Shown: positions 7,220 through 14,111 of the stretch, one piece after another
How positions within the stretch are numbered: the stretch's first letter is position 1
Layout: each line of letters begins with the position of its first letter
Source of the DNA: CAZNHL01 sp964572965
GTDB lineage: Bacteria; Bacteroidota; Bacteroidia; Cytophagales; UBA9547
Reading direction: 5' to 3'
NCBI GenBank assembly: GCA_964572965.1
Contig: CAZNHL010000064.1
Coordinates: forward strand, 1-25,731
Length of the DNA stretch: 25,731 nt
The notes under the pieces: generated by a model
Databases searched by the model: none
What the model was told of the DNA's origin: nothing
The model's input: only the letters and a program-made list of their open reading frames with translations
Translations under genes and position numbers: made by a program

Positions 7220-8080
7220 TTACATGATAATTTTTTCAATCGGCAGTACCAGAATTCCTTCTGCACCTGCTTCTTTCAATCTTTCAATGATTTCCCAGAA
7301 ATCGTCTTCGTTTACCACAGAATGCAATGAACTCCAGCCTTCTTCTGCCAATGGCATAATGGTCGGACTTTTTACACCTGGCAATAGTGAAATGATTTTT
7401 GCCTGATTGGCATTTGGGAAGTTCAAAAGGATATATTTCTTTCTTTTCGCTCTTTGTGCCGCTTTCATGCGGAACAAAAGGTCGTGAAGGATTTTTTCTT
7501 TTCCTGCACTCAAAGTTGGTGAACTTACCAATACAGCTTGTGACTGCATTACAATTTCAACTTCTTTCAGGCCATTGCTGATCAAAGTACTTCCTGAACT
7601 TACAAGGTCACAAATACCTTCGGCAAGACCGATATTCGGCGCAATTTCCACTGAACCGCTTATTTCGTGGATTTCAGCTTTTACACCGTTTTTGTCAAGA
7701 AATTGGGAAAGGATATGTGGATAAGAAGTAGCAATACTTAAACCATGCAAACTTTGAATAGAAGTATATTCAAAGCTTTTAGGAACAGCTATTGATAAAC
7801 GACATTTTGAAAAGCCAAGCAATTCAATCACTTTGGCTTTCGCATTTTTTTCAAAAAGCACGTTTTCTCCTACAATACCAATATCTGCTACTCCGTCGGC
7901 TACATAACCAGGAATATCATCATCTCTAAGAAATAGAAATTCTATAGGGAAATTGAAAGCCTTTGAAGTAAGCTTATTGTCGCTTTTATTGAAATCAACG
8001 CCACATTCGCGGATCAACGCCAACGAATCTTCACTTAACCTGCCTGACTTTTGGATAGCCAAACGCAATACTTCAGCCAT
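7220..8080 (-). CDS. hisG: ATP phosphoribosyltransferase, long form
   Basis: 286-residue enzyme for the first committed step of histidine synthesis, joining ATP and PRPP. The N-terminus LRLAIQKSGRLSEDSLALI and the block FLFLRDDDIPGYVADGVADIGIVGENVL (about 49-76) are typical, and SGSTLISNGL (about 162-171) fits the PRPP-binding loop. The length and the C-terminal region after about residue 215 (KKYILLNFP...TIMPLAEEGW...GAEGILVLPIEKII) indicate the long form with a regulatory ACT-like domain, which is normally feedback inhibited by histidine and does not need HisZ. It is the first structural gene of the unit, starting 61 bases after a His-rich leader ORF. The spacer to hisD is a palindromic repeat. 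Confidence 0.96.
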   Translation of the reverse strand: MAEVLRLAIQKSGRLSEDSLALIRECGVDFNKSDNKLTSKAFNFPIEFLFLRDDDIPGYVADGVADIGIVGENVLFEKNAKAKVIELLGFSKCRLSIAVPKSFEYTSIQSLHGLSIATSYPHILSQFLDKNGVKAEIHEISGSVEIAPNIGLAEGICDLVSSGSTLISNGLKEVEIVMQSQAVLVSSPTLSAGKEKILHDLLFRMKAAQRAKRKKYILLNFPNANQAKIISLLPGVKSPTIMPLAEEGWSSLHSVVNEDDFWEIIERLKEAGAEGILVLPIEKIIM

Positions 8081-8121
8081 GATGTATATTTATTAATTGG
8101 GAAAATTAAAACGATAGAATG

Positions 8122-8242
8122 GTAACAAGCGCAAAGAATAATTACAGCCCACGATGGAGATGATGTTTTGCGTGATGCAAAAAGGTATAAAGGATGGTAG
8201 TTTTGCTTGTCATGTTACAAAGTAAATAAAAATGGCGCAAAA
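8122..8242 (-). promoter_or_regulatory. his leader region with mutually exclusive pairing segments
   Basis: On the minus strand this stretch alternates complementary segments: TTTTGC (8242-8237), GCAAAA (8206-8201), TTTTGC (8182-8177), CGCAAAA (8172-8166) and TTTGCG (8135-8130). Each can pair with either neighbour, so 1:2 plus 3:4 competes with 2:3 plus 4:5. Segments 3 and 4 overlap the first His codons of the leader ORF. In addition GCTTGTTAC (8130-8122) can pair with GTAA and CAAGC around the leader start codon (8218-8205) with a 5-base bulge. No GC-rich hairpin followed by a U tract is present, so if this is an attenuator the read-out is not a textbook intrinsic terminator. Pairings are seen by eye, not folded. 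Confidence 0.5.
8142..8213 (-). CDS. hisL: Histidine-rich leader peptide of the his unit
   Basis: Short ORF of 23 codons, ATG to TAA, lying 61 bases upstream of hisG on the same strand. Residues 13-20 read HHAKHHLH: five His in eight positions, and no His elsewhere in the peptide. That density directly upstream of hisG is the hallmark of the leader peptides that sense charged histidyl-tRNA by ribosome stalling in enterobacterial his operons. This one is not claimed to be homologous; the symbol is by function. A weak promoter-like TACTTTG box lies immediately before the ATG, so the 5' untranslated part may be very short. The peptide itself probably has no function after translation. It was found by reading the spacer and is too short for standard gene calling. 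Confidence 0.85.
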   Translation of the reverse strand: MTSKTTILYTFLHHAKHHLHRGL

Positions 8243-8284
8243 GGGCAATAAAATAAATGATTGATTTGTTTGTCAGAGAGTTAA

Positions 8285-10699
8285 TCAGTTTGATTTATGA
8301 CCCAGTCTTGCTTTTAGTTTGCCTGGTGTACCTTCAACTGCCACATTGATGTTCAGACCTTTTTTGGTGGCGGTGTTGCTGGTGTCTTCAGGTTTGAAGT
8401 TTTTCTTAAGGTTACGTAATGGTACCTGAAGATATGCCTGCATGTTTTTGGTGGTAAAGTTGTATTGACCCTCCATATAGCAGTAAAGAATGTTACTTAT
8501 AATGGCCATTTTAGGGACTCGCAAAGTGGTTCCTGTAACGGTAAGTGTATTGCTCATTCTTTCAAGTTTCAGGTGTTCAAAATCCCTTTTCTTGAAAATA
8601 AAAGTTGACATTTTGGTAATAGGTTCAAAGTCTGTCAGGCTGCACTGGTTAAGGTCAAAAGCAATAACAGTGTTGATAGACGAAGTATCAATGTTGAGGC
8701 TGGAATCAAAATTGTAATTCATATAAATGTTTGCATTCAGATAGCCGGTCAACTGTTTTGAGGTAAGTACATGTTGATTAAAATCTTCAAATGAATAGAA
8801 AAGCTTAGATACATCAAGCTGTTTCATTTCAGCTTGCATGTTAAACTTTGACGCTTTGGGGTTTCTGGCATCTACATTTATTTTGAAATTAAGATTGCCG
8901 GACAAGGCTTGTGCTTGTTGGGTATAGTTAAGGATCTGATCCTTAATGCTTACATTCAGCTTTACATTTTGGGCCAAAAATTTCCTGTACTGAACTTTGC
9001 TGATATCGCCTCTCAGGTTGATAATTGTATTTGCCGGCAAGAATGAGTTGGCAGTAACAGTGGTGTTTTTCTTTGATGATTTTTTCTTAGGCTGCTTACC
9101 TGTTTTTTGCATATGCGTATCGCCAAGAAAATCACGCATATCAATCAGGTCAGAAGAAATTTTTGCATTGATTCTGATCGGAACATCATCAATAAGTATT
9201 GCTGAGATAATTCTCGGACTATTTCCGTTCAGGGTTATTTTACTGTTTCCTGTTGAAAGGCTCAGGTTCTCAATTTTTGAAACACTGTCTTTAATGGAAA
9301 TCATTCCCTTGATGTTATTCAGAGGGAAATGCATCTTTTTGAGCTTAATATTGACATTGTCGAAAATGACAGCGCCTCTGATAAAAGGCATCGGATTGAT
9401 TTCTTTACCGGTAAGGTGCGCCAGTGAACCTTTATAAACCAGGTCTAGCTTGGCTTTTCCAGTCATTGACTCAAAACGCTTGTCGTCAAGGGCTAACTCC
9501 AGTTGTTTGAAATCTATGTTGGAATTGATATTGAAATGTAGATGCGGTTTTTTGAAATCTGTTAGAATGAAATCTGCCTTGATTTTTTCATTGGCAATAA
9601 TACCTTCAAAATTTTGCAGGGTCAGGTGCTCAATTTTGGGTTTTGTGGTATCGTCGGTGTCGTACACAAATGAGCCATTGAAGTTAACTTTACTTAATTC
9701 GAAAGGAGTATGCACACGCCTGATGGTAACGTTTTGAGCCGCACAGGTAACGTTAACATAGGGCTGATGTCCGGCAATTAAGCTGGTTTTAATAAGACCG
9801 TGTAATAAGAAATTACCTTCGCTTTCGAGTGAGTCAACTTTTTTGGCAATTTTTCTCGGAAGCAGGCGCATTGTTCTGACAAGATTCACCTTGGTACTTT
9901 GGATGTCCAATGTCAGCATTTTATTGTCGGTCAGATCTATGCCACCAGTGATGTGGTAAATGTCTTTAGCGATATCCAGTGTAGAGGATATGAAACGTAT
10001 CTGCTTGGTTTCTTTATTGAAGTCCCAGTTAAGTTTTAAATGTAAAGGAGTTGCCTCAAGTAATGTTCCTGGTCTTAAAGTGATCTGTTCGCTGAAAATA
10101 CTCCCGTTAATGTTTCCGGAAATAATACTTGTATCGGCTACAGCCTTTGCGTGGACTTTTTCGAGAGTTAATGCAATGTGTTGTTTTTTGCGCACGTTTT
10201 GCATTCTGAAAGAAAAATCATGGAAGTGGATATTGTCCAGTTCTATTTTGAATTTTGCTGATTTTTTGGTGGTGTCTTTCTGAAGGGTGTCGTGTTTGAT
10301 AATGTCAAAATCCTTGCCGCCCAGCGAATCTGTGACAATATCAATATAGCCGTTATGCAGCACAACATTCTGTACTTTGTATTTACCCTGAATTAATTGT
10401 GTAAGATCAAAAACCACCTGTAGCTGTTCCAGTTCAAACAGTTTTTTTTCTGATGGAACAGTTTTATTGAGTGAAATCTGATCTAGCTTTAATGTGATAT
10501 TGGGAAAGTGGTCAAAGGGACTGAACTTTACTTTTTGGATAGTTATAGGCGTAATAAGCCGGTCATTGATTGCTTCTATAACTTTATTCTGCATTTCATC
10601 ACTGTATATCCAGATTACTCCGAACAAGCTGATGAGCAGAAACAGCAGGATTCCCAGAATCCAGAAAATTATCCGCTTTATAGTTCGCGTTATCATCAT
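8285..10699 (-). CDS. AsmA family protein
   Basis: About 804 residues. A single N-terminal transmembrane helix (IIFWILGILLFLLISLFGVIWIY, about residues 10-32) is followed by a long, beta-strand-rich region with little charge clustering. This is the layout of the AsmA/TamB superfamily, whose members bridge the periplasm and are linked to lipid traffic to the outer membrane. A Lys/Ser-rich linker (QPKKKSSKKNTT, about residues 535-546) separates two halves. The ATG at 10699 is preferred. An upstream in-frame ATG at 10723 lies inside the terminator of the preceding gene, and the N-terminus from 10699 (MMITRTIKRI) is a normal positive-inside anchor. No terminator was found between this gene and the his leader, so read-through is possible. 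Confidence 0.85.
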   Translation of the reverse strand: MMITRTIKRIIFWILGILLFLLISLFGVIWIYSDEMQNKVIEAINDRLITPITIQKVKFSPFDHFPNITLKLDQISLNKTVPSEKKLFELEQLQVVFDLTQLIQGKYKVQNVVLHNGYIDIVTDSLGGKDFDIIKHDTLQKDTTKKSAKFKIELDNIHFHDFSFRMQNVRKKQHIALTLEKVHAKAVADTSIISGNINGSIFSEQITLRPGTLLEATPLHLKLNWDFNKETKQIRFISSTLDIAKDIYHITGGIDLTDNKMLTLDIQSTKVNLVRTMRLLPRKIAKKVDSLESEGNFLLHGLIKTSLIAGHQPYVNVTCAAQNVTIRRVHTPFELSKVNFNGSFVYDTDDTTKPKIEHLTLQNFEGIIANEKIKADFILTDFKKPHLHFNINSNIDFKQLELALDDKRFESMTGKAKLDLVYKGSLAHLTGKEINPMPFIRGAVIFDNVNIKLKKMHFPLNNIKGMISIKDSVSKIENLSLSTGNSKITLNGNSPRIISAILIDDVPIRINAKISSDLIDMRDFLGDTHMQKTGKQPKKKSSKKNTTVTANSFLPANTIINLRGDISKVQYRKFLAQNVKLNVSIKDQILNYTQQAQALSGNLNFKINVDARNPKASKFNMQAEMKQLDVSKLFYSFEDFNQHVLTSKQLTGYLNANIYMNYNFDSSLNIDTSSINTVIAFDLNQCSLTDFEPITKMSTFIFKKRDFEHLKLERMSNTLTVTGTTLRVPKMAIISNILYCYMEGQYNFTTKNMQAYLQVPLRNLKKNFKPEDTSNTATKKGLNINVAVEGTPGKLKARLGHKSN

Positions 10700-10714
10700 A
10701 GCGTTATAAAAAAG

Positions 10715-10755
10715 TACAGGCATGAAAAACGTTTTGTGCGCCCCTCATGCCTGTA
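10715..10755 (-). terminator. Intrinsic terminator after the C-terminal processing protease
   Basis: Perfect 11-bp stem TACAGGCATGA/TCATGCCTGTA (10715-10725 with 10745-10755) around a 19-base loop. On the minus strand the descending arm is followed by CTTTTTTAT, as expected for rho-independent termination. It lies 18 bases past the protease stop at 10774 and overlaps the false upstream ATG of the AsmA gene. Confidence 0.75.
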
Positions 10756-10773
10756 TAAATTAAAAGAAATTAA

Positions 10774-12411
10774 TTACTTTGCCTGACCACTTTCTATGCG
10801 CTTGGCCTGTTCAAAATATTTTAATGCTCCTTTGTATACGTCATCGGACTCGTTATATATCGGATAGAAGCCTTCGTTCTTCCATATGCCACGGGCAATA
10901 AGTGCTTTAATGTTGTTCTTGATCAATGGTTTTGAACGGTTAAATTCCTTTTCTGTATATTTTACATCAGAACGTTTGCCTAGTTCAATCACCTCTTTCA
11001 GCATTTTTTCTGAAACTTCGAAGTTGTCTTTGAATTGTGCCAAAGTCATTGCTTCCAGTTCTTTTTTATGCTCATTAGTATAGTTTAACGTGTATTCTCT
11101 GATTACGTTTTTGCTGAACAAATCACCAAGGTAATGAGAATACAAACTAGTGTCACGGGGAATGAATACATCGGGCATAATTCCGCCACCTCCATATACC
11201 ACTCGCCTGTTTTTTGTGTAATACTTCAGAGTATCGGTGAACTTGATACTGTCAGCATGGAAAAATTCGCCATGCTGGTAACGGTGAAGCAGATCCAGTT
11301 CATAATCTTCAGCGTTTTTGCCGAAAGGTTTCTGAATGCAACGGCCGCTGGGAGTATAGTAACGGGAAATTGTTAAACGTAATTCTGATCCGTCAGTCAA
11401 AGGTATTGGCATCTGAACCAGACCTTTTCCGAATGAACGGCGACCAATAATAATACCGCGGTCGTTATCCTGAATAGCACCTGAAACGATTTCAGAAGCA
11501 GATGCAGAACCTTCATTAATCAATATTACAATGGCACCTTCTTCAAAATCACCTTTATTGTAAGCGAAGATCTTCTGATCGTATTTGCTTTCTTTTCCGT
11601 CTGTGTAAACGATTAATTTATTGCCTGCCAAAAGTTCATCAACGATTTTTGTAGCTCTGTCAAGGTATCCGCCCGGATTGTCTCTCAAGTCGATCATCAA
11701 TTGAGTCATCCCCTGGCCTTTTAGTTTTACAAGTGCCTGCTTGAATTCCACATAAGTATTGGCAGCAAAACGGCTTACTTTAATATAGCCTGTTTTATTG
11801 TCAATCATGTATGAAGCATCAACTGAATATGTAGGTATTTTGTCACGGGTAATAACAAAATCTATCGGTTTTTTATTTCCGCGACGAATGATTGTTACTT
11901 TTACTTTAGTCCCTTTTTTGCCTCTCAATTGTTTGAATACATCTTGTGTACCAATTTTGATGCCGGCCGCTTGCTTGTCATCAATTTTGATGATTTTGTC
12001 GCCGGATTTGAGGCCAAGAGATTCAGACGGACCACCGCTGATCGGAGAAACCACATAGATTGTATCTTTGATGATCTGGAACTCAATGCCTATCCCTTCA
12101 AAGTCGCCTTCCAGCTGGGCATTTGCCAGTTGAATATCTTTAGATGGGATGTATGAAGTATGTGGGTCCAGCTTTTCCAGCATGCCTGTAATAGCGTCGT
12201 CCATCAGTTTGTCTGTGTTGACGGTGTCAACATAGTCACGGTCGATATAAGAAACGATTTCTTTGAATTTATATAAGCCTTTAGCTACATCGCTTTCAGA
12301 GGTGCTGCCGGAACCGAACATTTTGGCACCAATAAAAACCCCGCTTGCCAGTGCTATTGTAATAATGATTGGCAAACGGATTTGAAACCGCGAATTTTTG
12401 ATCTCTTCCAA
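10774..12411 (-). CDS. C-terminal processing peptidase, S41 family (CtpA/Prc-like)
   Basis: 545-residue periplasmic serine protease anchored by an N-terminal helix (about 12-31). Order of parts: helical N-terminal region with LDPHTSYIP (81-89), a PDZ domain (about 105-180, with SGGPSESLGLKSGDKIIKID), then the S41 core. Catalytic residues are visible: Ser304 in GSASASE and Lys329 in FGKGLVQ, exactly 25 residues apart as in plant D1 protease. DLRDNPGGYL (241-250) is also typical. It would trim C-termini of unfolded or tagged periplasmic proteins. The start is TTG: an in-frame stop lies a few codons upstream and the next ATG would delete the membrane anchor. A good promoter sits 27 bases upstream and a terminator follows. 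Confidence 0.93.
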   Translation of the reverse strand: MEEIKNSRFQIRLPIIITIALASGVFIGAKMFGSGSTSESDVAKGLYKFKEIVSYIDRDYVDTVNTDKLMDDAITGMLEKLDPHTSYIPSKDIQLANAQLEGDFEGIGIEFQIIKDTIYVVSPISGGPSESLGLKSGDKIIKIDDKQAAGIKIGTQDVFKQLRGKKGTKVKVTIIRRGNKKPIDFVITRDKIPTYSVDASYMIDNKTGYIKVSRFAANTYVEFKQALVKLKGQGMTQLMIDLRDNPGGYLDRATKIVDELLAGNKLIVYTDGKESKYDQKIFAYNKGDFEEGAIVILINEGSASASEIVSGAIQDNDRGIIIGRRSFGKGLVQMPIPLTDGSELRLTISRYYTPSGRCIQKPFGKNAEDYELDLLHRYQHGEFFHADSIKFTDTLKYYTKNRRVVYGGGGIMPDVFIPRDTSLYSHYLGDLFSKNVIREYTLNYTNEHKKELEAMTLAQFKDNFEVSEKMLKEVIELGKRSDVKYTEKEFNRSKPLIKNNIKALIARGIWKNEGFYPIYNESDDVYKGALKYFEQAKRIESGQAK

Positions 12412-12437
12412 CTTTTTATTTCTTTAAGTTAATTAAG

Positions 12438-12469
12438 CAAATATATACGAAAACATGAATGAAACACAA
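12438..12469 (-). promoter_or_regulatory. Bacteroidota-type promoter for the S41 protease gene
   Basis: Minus-strand TATATTTG (12445-12438) matches the -7 consensus TAnnTTTG exactly, with TTG (12469-12467) 21 bases upstream as a -33 element. The expected start site near 12431 gives a leader of about 20 bases before the TTG start codon. Confidence 0.45.
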
Positions 12470-12566
12470 TTGAGATGTTTCAAATGAAAATATTTGAGCT
12501 GATTTTCAGATTAATTTACATGAAAGACCTATATTTCGGGAAATTTTTTACGTAGTAAGAAAAACA

Positions 12567-13256
12567 ATGCCGCTAACTAATAGTACTAATTTGATGTTCC
12601 GCACCTTTTTATATACAGTTATTGTAACTTTGGGGCTTACTTCTCAATCTTTGGCACAGCATTATGTAGGAGCAAGGGTTGGTTTGAATATGTCTACGCT
12701 GGCCACAGATATTGATGTGCCGGGTAAATCATTCAAACCTGGGTTTGGTGCCGGTCTGCTTTGGATGAAAACGCTTAAAAATGAAGTTGCTGTTCAGGCA
12801 GAGTTGAATTATACACAAAAGGGTTTTAACGCTACTGATATAAAACTCAGCACCGCATATCTTGAATTGCCTGTAATGGCTAAAGTATTTTTCGGTTTTC
12901 CCGGTCAGGACAGAACTAAATTCAGGGGATTCGTTAATGCAGGTCCTTATCTTGGTTACTGGCTTTCTAATAAAGTAACATATAAAGATGCATTAGGGAA
13001 TACCGTTACAAGTACTGAGTTTTCAAATAGTCTCAATAAGTTAGAATTTGGTCTGTTACTTGGCGGTGGTATCGTTTATTCAATGGGGCCAGGGTATCTT
13101 ACTGCCGAAGCACGTTATACATTTGGCCTGACAAATACTGATAATAATGTAGATCTTAGTCGTAACAGGGTATGGGGTCTTTATTTATCTTATTATATGC
13201 CTTTGCAATTCGTATTGGGTAAAGAGCATAAAACAGAAAATATGAAAAGCGAGTAA
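12567..13256 (+). CDS. Outer-membrane beta-barrel (porin-like) protein
   Basis: 229-residue protein with an N-terminal signal peptide (MFRTFLYTVIVTLGLTSQSLAQ, cut near SLA-Q) followed by QHYVGARVGLNMSTL. This opening, the alternating hydrophobic strands and Gly/aromatic turns (FGAGLLWM, AELNYTQKGF, LLLGGGIVYSMGPGYLTAEARYTFGL) match the small eight-stranded Bacteroidota barrels (PorT/OMP_b-brl type). The true start may be the ATG at 12594, which leaves a more usual signal peptide; the ATG at 12567 adds nine residues. Function is unknown beyond an outer-membrane location. The gene is divergent from the S41 protease and convergent with truA: the two stop codons are two bases apart, with no terminator visible between them. 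Confidence 0.82.
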   Translation: MPLTNSTNLMFRTFLYTVIVTLGLTSQSLAQHYVGARVGLNMSTLATDIDVPGKSFKPGFGAGLLWMKTLKNEVAVQAELNYTQKGFNATDIKLSTAYLELPVMAKVFFGFPGQDRTKFRGFVNAGPYLGYWLSNKVTYKDALGNTVTSTEFSNSLNKLEFGLLLGGGIVYSMGPGYLTAEARYTFGLTNTDNNVDLSRNRVWGLYLSYYMPLQFVLGKEHKTENMKSE

Positions 13257-13258
13257 AA

Positions 13259-14008
13259 TTATACAGCCTGAAGGTGGCCTTCGGGATAAATTACTTTCGT
13301 TAAAAATAAACCATCAGCAGGAGCAGCTCTTCCTGCTTTTTTTCTGTCCCTTGATGCAATAATTAGTTCGAATTCCGCTTCAGTCATTCTTCCTAAGCCA
13401 ATTTCTATCAGCGTCCCCACAATTGTTCTTACCATTCCGCGAAGGAACCTGTTGGCTGTGATGTGGAAGATCAATACTTCGCCGCGGTATTCCCAGCGGG
13501 CTTCAGTAATAGTACACAGAAATGAAGTAACGTCTGTATGTACCCGGCTGAAACTTTCGAAGTCAGTATGCCTCAGTAAAATTTTGGAAGCTTCGTTCAG
13601 TTTAACAATATCTAAATCTTTATAAAAGAAGTAGGCCATTTCTCTGTAGAAGGGACTTTTTTCTCTGATAATTCGGTATTCATAACTTCTGGAAACAGCA
13701 TCATAACGGCTATGTGCCTCGTCGGGAACGATGTAGAGTTTTTTTGCAACAATATCATCAGGCAATAGCGCATTAATTTTAATGATGTGCCTGTATGAAG
13801 TGAGTTGCTGATCTGTCGTAAATTGTACCAATTGCTGGGTGGCATGCACACCGGTATCGGTACGCCCACTACCAATAATGGTAATTTCTTCACGAAGTAA
13901 GGTACTTAAAGCTTTCTCAACTACAGTTTGTATTCCCAGTGCGTTATGCTGGCTTTGCCATCCGTGGTAGTTGGTACCTTTATAAGATATGTCAAGAAAG
14001 TATTGCAA
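13259..14008 (-). CDS. truA: tRNA pseudouridine synthase A
   Basis: 249-residue enzyme that makes pseudouridine at positions 38-40 of the tRNA anticodon stem. The N-terminus FLDISYKGTNYHGWQSQ and the catalytic block GSGRTDTGVHA with Asp51 are clear, and SFSRVHTD, ITANRFLRGMVRTIVGTLIEIG and AGRAAPADGLFL match the C-terminal half. Length is normal. The start must be TTG at 14008: the in-frame codons upstream are GTT, TGC and then a TGA stop, and the TTG gives the typical family N-terminus. It faces the beta-barrel gene tail to tail, and is divergent from the dipeptidyl peptidase with a 103-base spacer. Confidence 0.96.
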   Translation of the reverse strand: MQYFLDISYKGTNYHGWQSQHNALGIQTVVEKALSTLLREEITIIGSGRTDTGVHATQQLVQFTTDQQLTSYRHIIKINALLPDDIVAKKLYIVPDEAHSRYDAVSRSYEYRIIREKSPFYREMAYFFYKDLDIVKLNEASKILLRHTDFESFSRVHTDVTSFLCTITEARWEYRGEVLIFHITANRFLRGMVRTIVGTLIEIGLGRMTEAEFELIIASRDRKKAGRAAPADGLFLTKVIYPEGHLQAV

Positions 14009-14025
14009 AACGCATCAATTAACTT

Positions 14026-14033
14026 CAAAACTA
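14026..14033 (-). promoter_or_regulatory. Possible -7 promoter box for truA
   Basis: Minus-strand TAGTTTTG matches TAnnTTTG exactly, 17 bases before the TTG start of truA. The nearest TTG upstream is only 16 bases away, shorter than usual, so support is modest. Confidence 0.3.
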
Positions 14034-14048
14034 CTATTTTTATGCGAA

Positions 14049-14094
14049 TCAATTATTGAATTACTGAATTATTGATCGGAGGATCGGTAATTTG
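14049..14094. repeat. Short repeat and imperfect hairpin in the truA-dipeptidyl peptidase spacer
   Basis: The plus strand reads ATTATTGA, ATTACTGA, ATTATTGA in succession, an 8-base repeat, then TCGGAGGA. AATTATTGATC (from about 14070) can pair with GATCGGTAATT after a 4-base loop, using two G-U pairs. It resembles the repeat-built palindromes in the his spacers but is weaker. It also overlaps the likely promoter region of the peptidase gene. Confidence 0.4.
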
Positions 14095-14111
14095 TAGATT
14101 TTTGTTTATCC

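Noticed and set aside
8093..8109. TTAATT-AATTAA hairpin just before hisG as attenuator terminator
   Set aside because: The stem is six A-T pairs with no U tract in the right place; too weak to call a terminator.
8490..10283. Plus-strand ORFs opposite the AsmA-like gene
   Set aside because: Hydrophobic-looking translations arise from the antisense of beta-rich coding sequence; no start context or family match.
10700..10723. Upstream ATG for the AsmA-like protein at 10723
   Set aside because: It lies in the stem of the preceding gene's terminator; the ATG at 10699 yields a normal membrane anchor.
12460..12482. Palindrome TGAAAC-N11-GTTTCA near the S41 protease promoter, possible operator
   Set aside because: Only six bases per arm in AT-rich sequence; could easily arise by chance and no second copy was seen.
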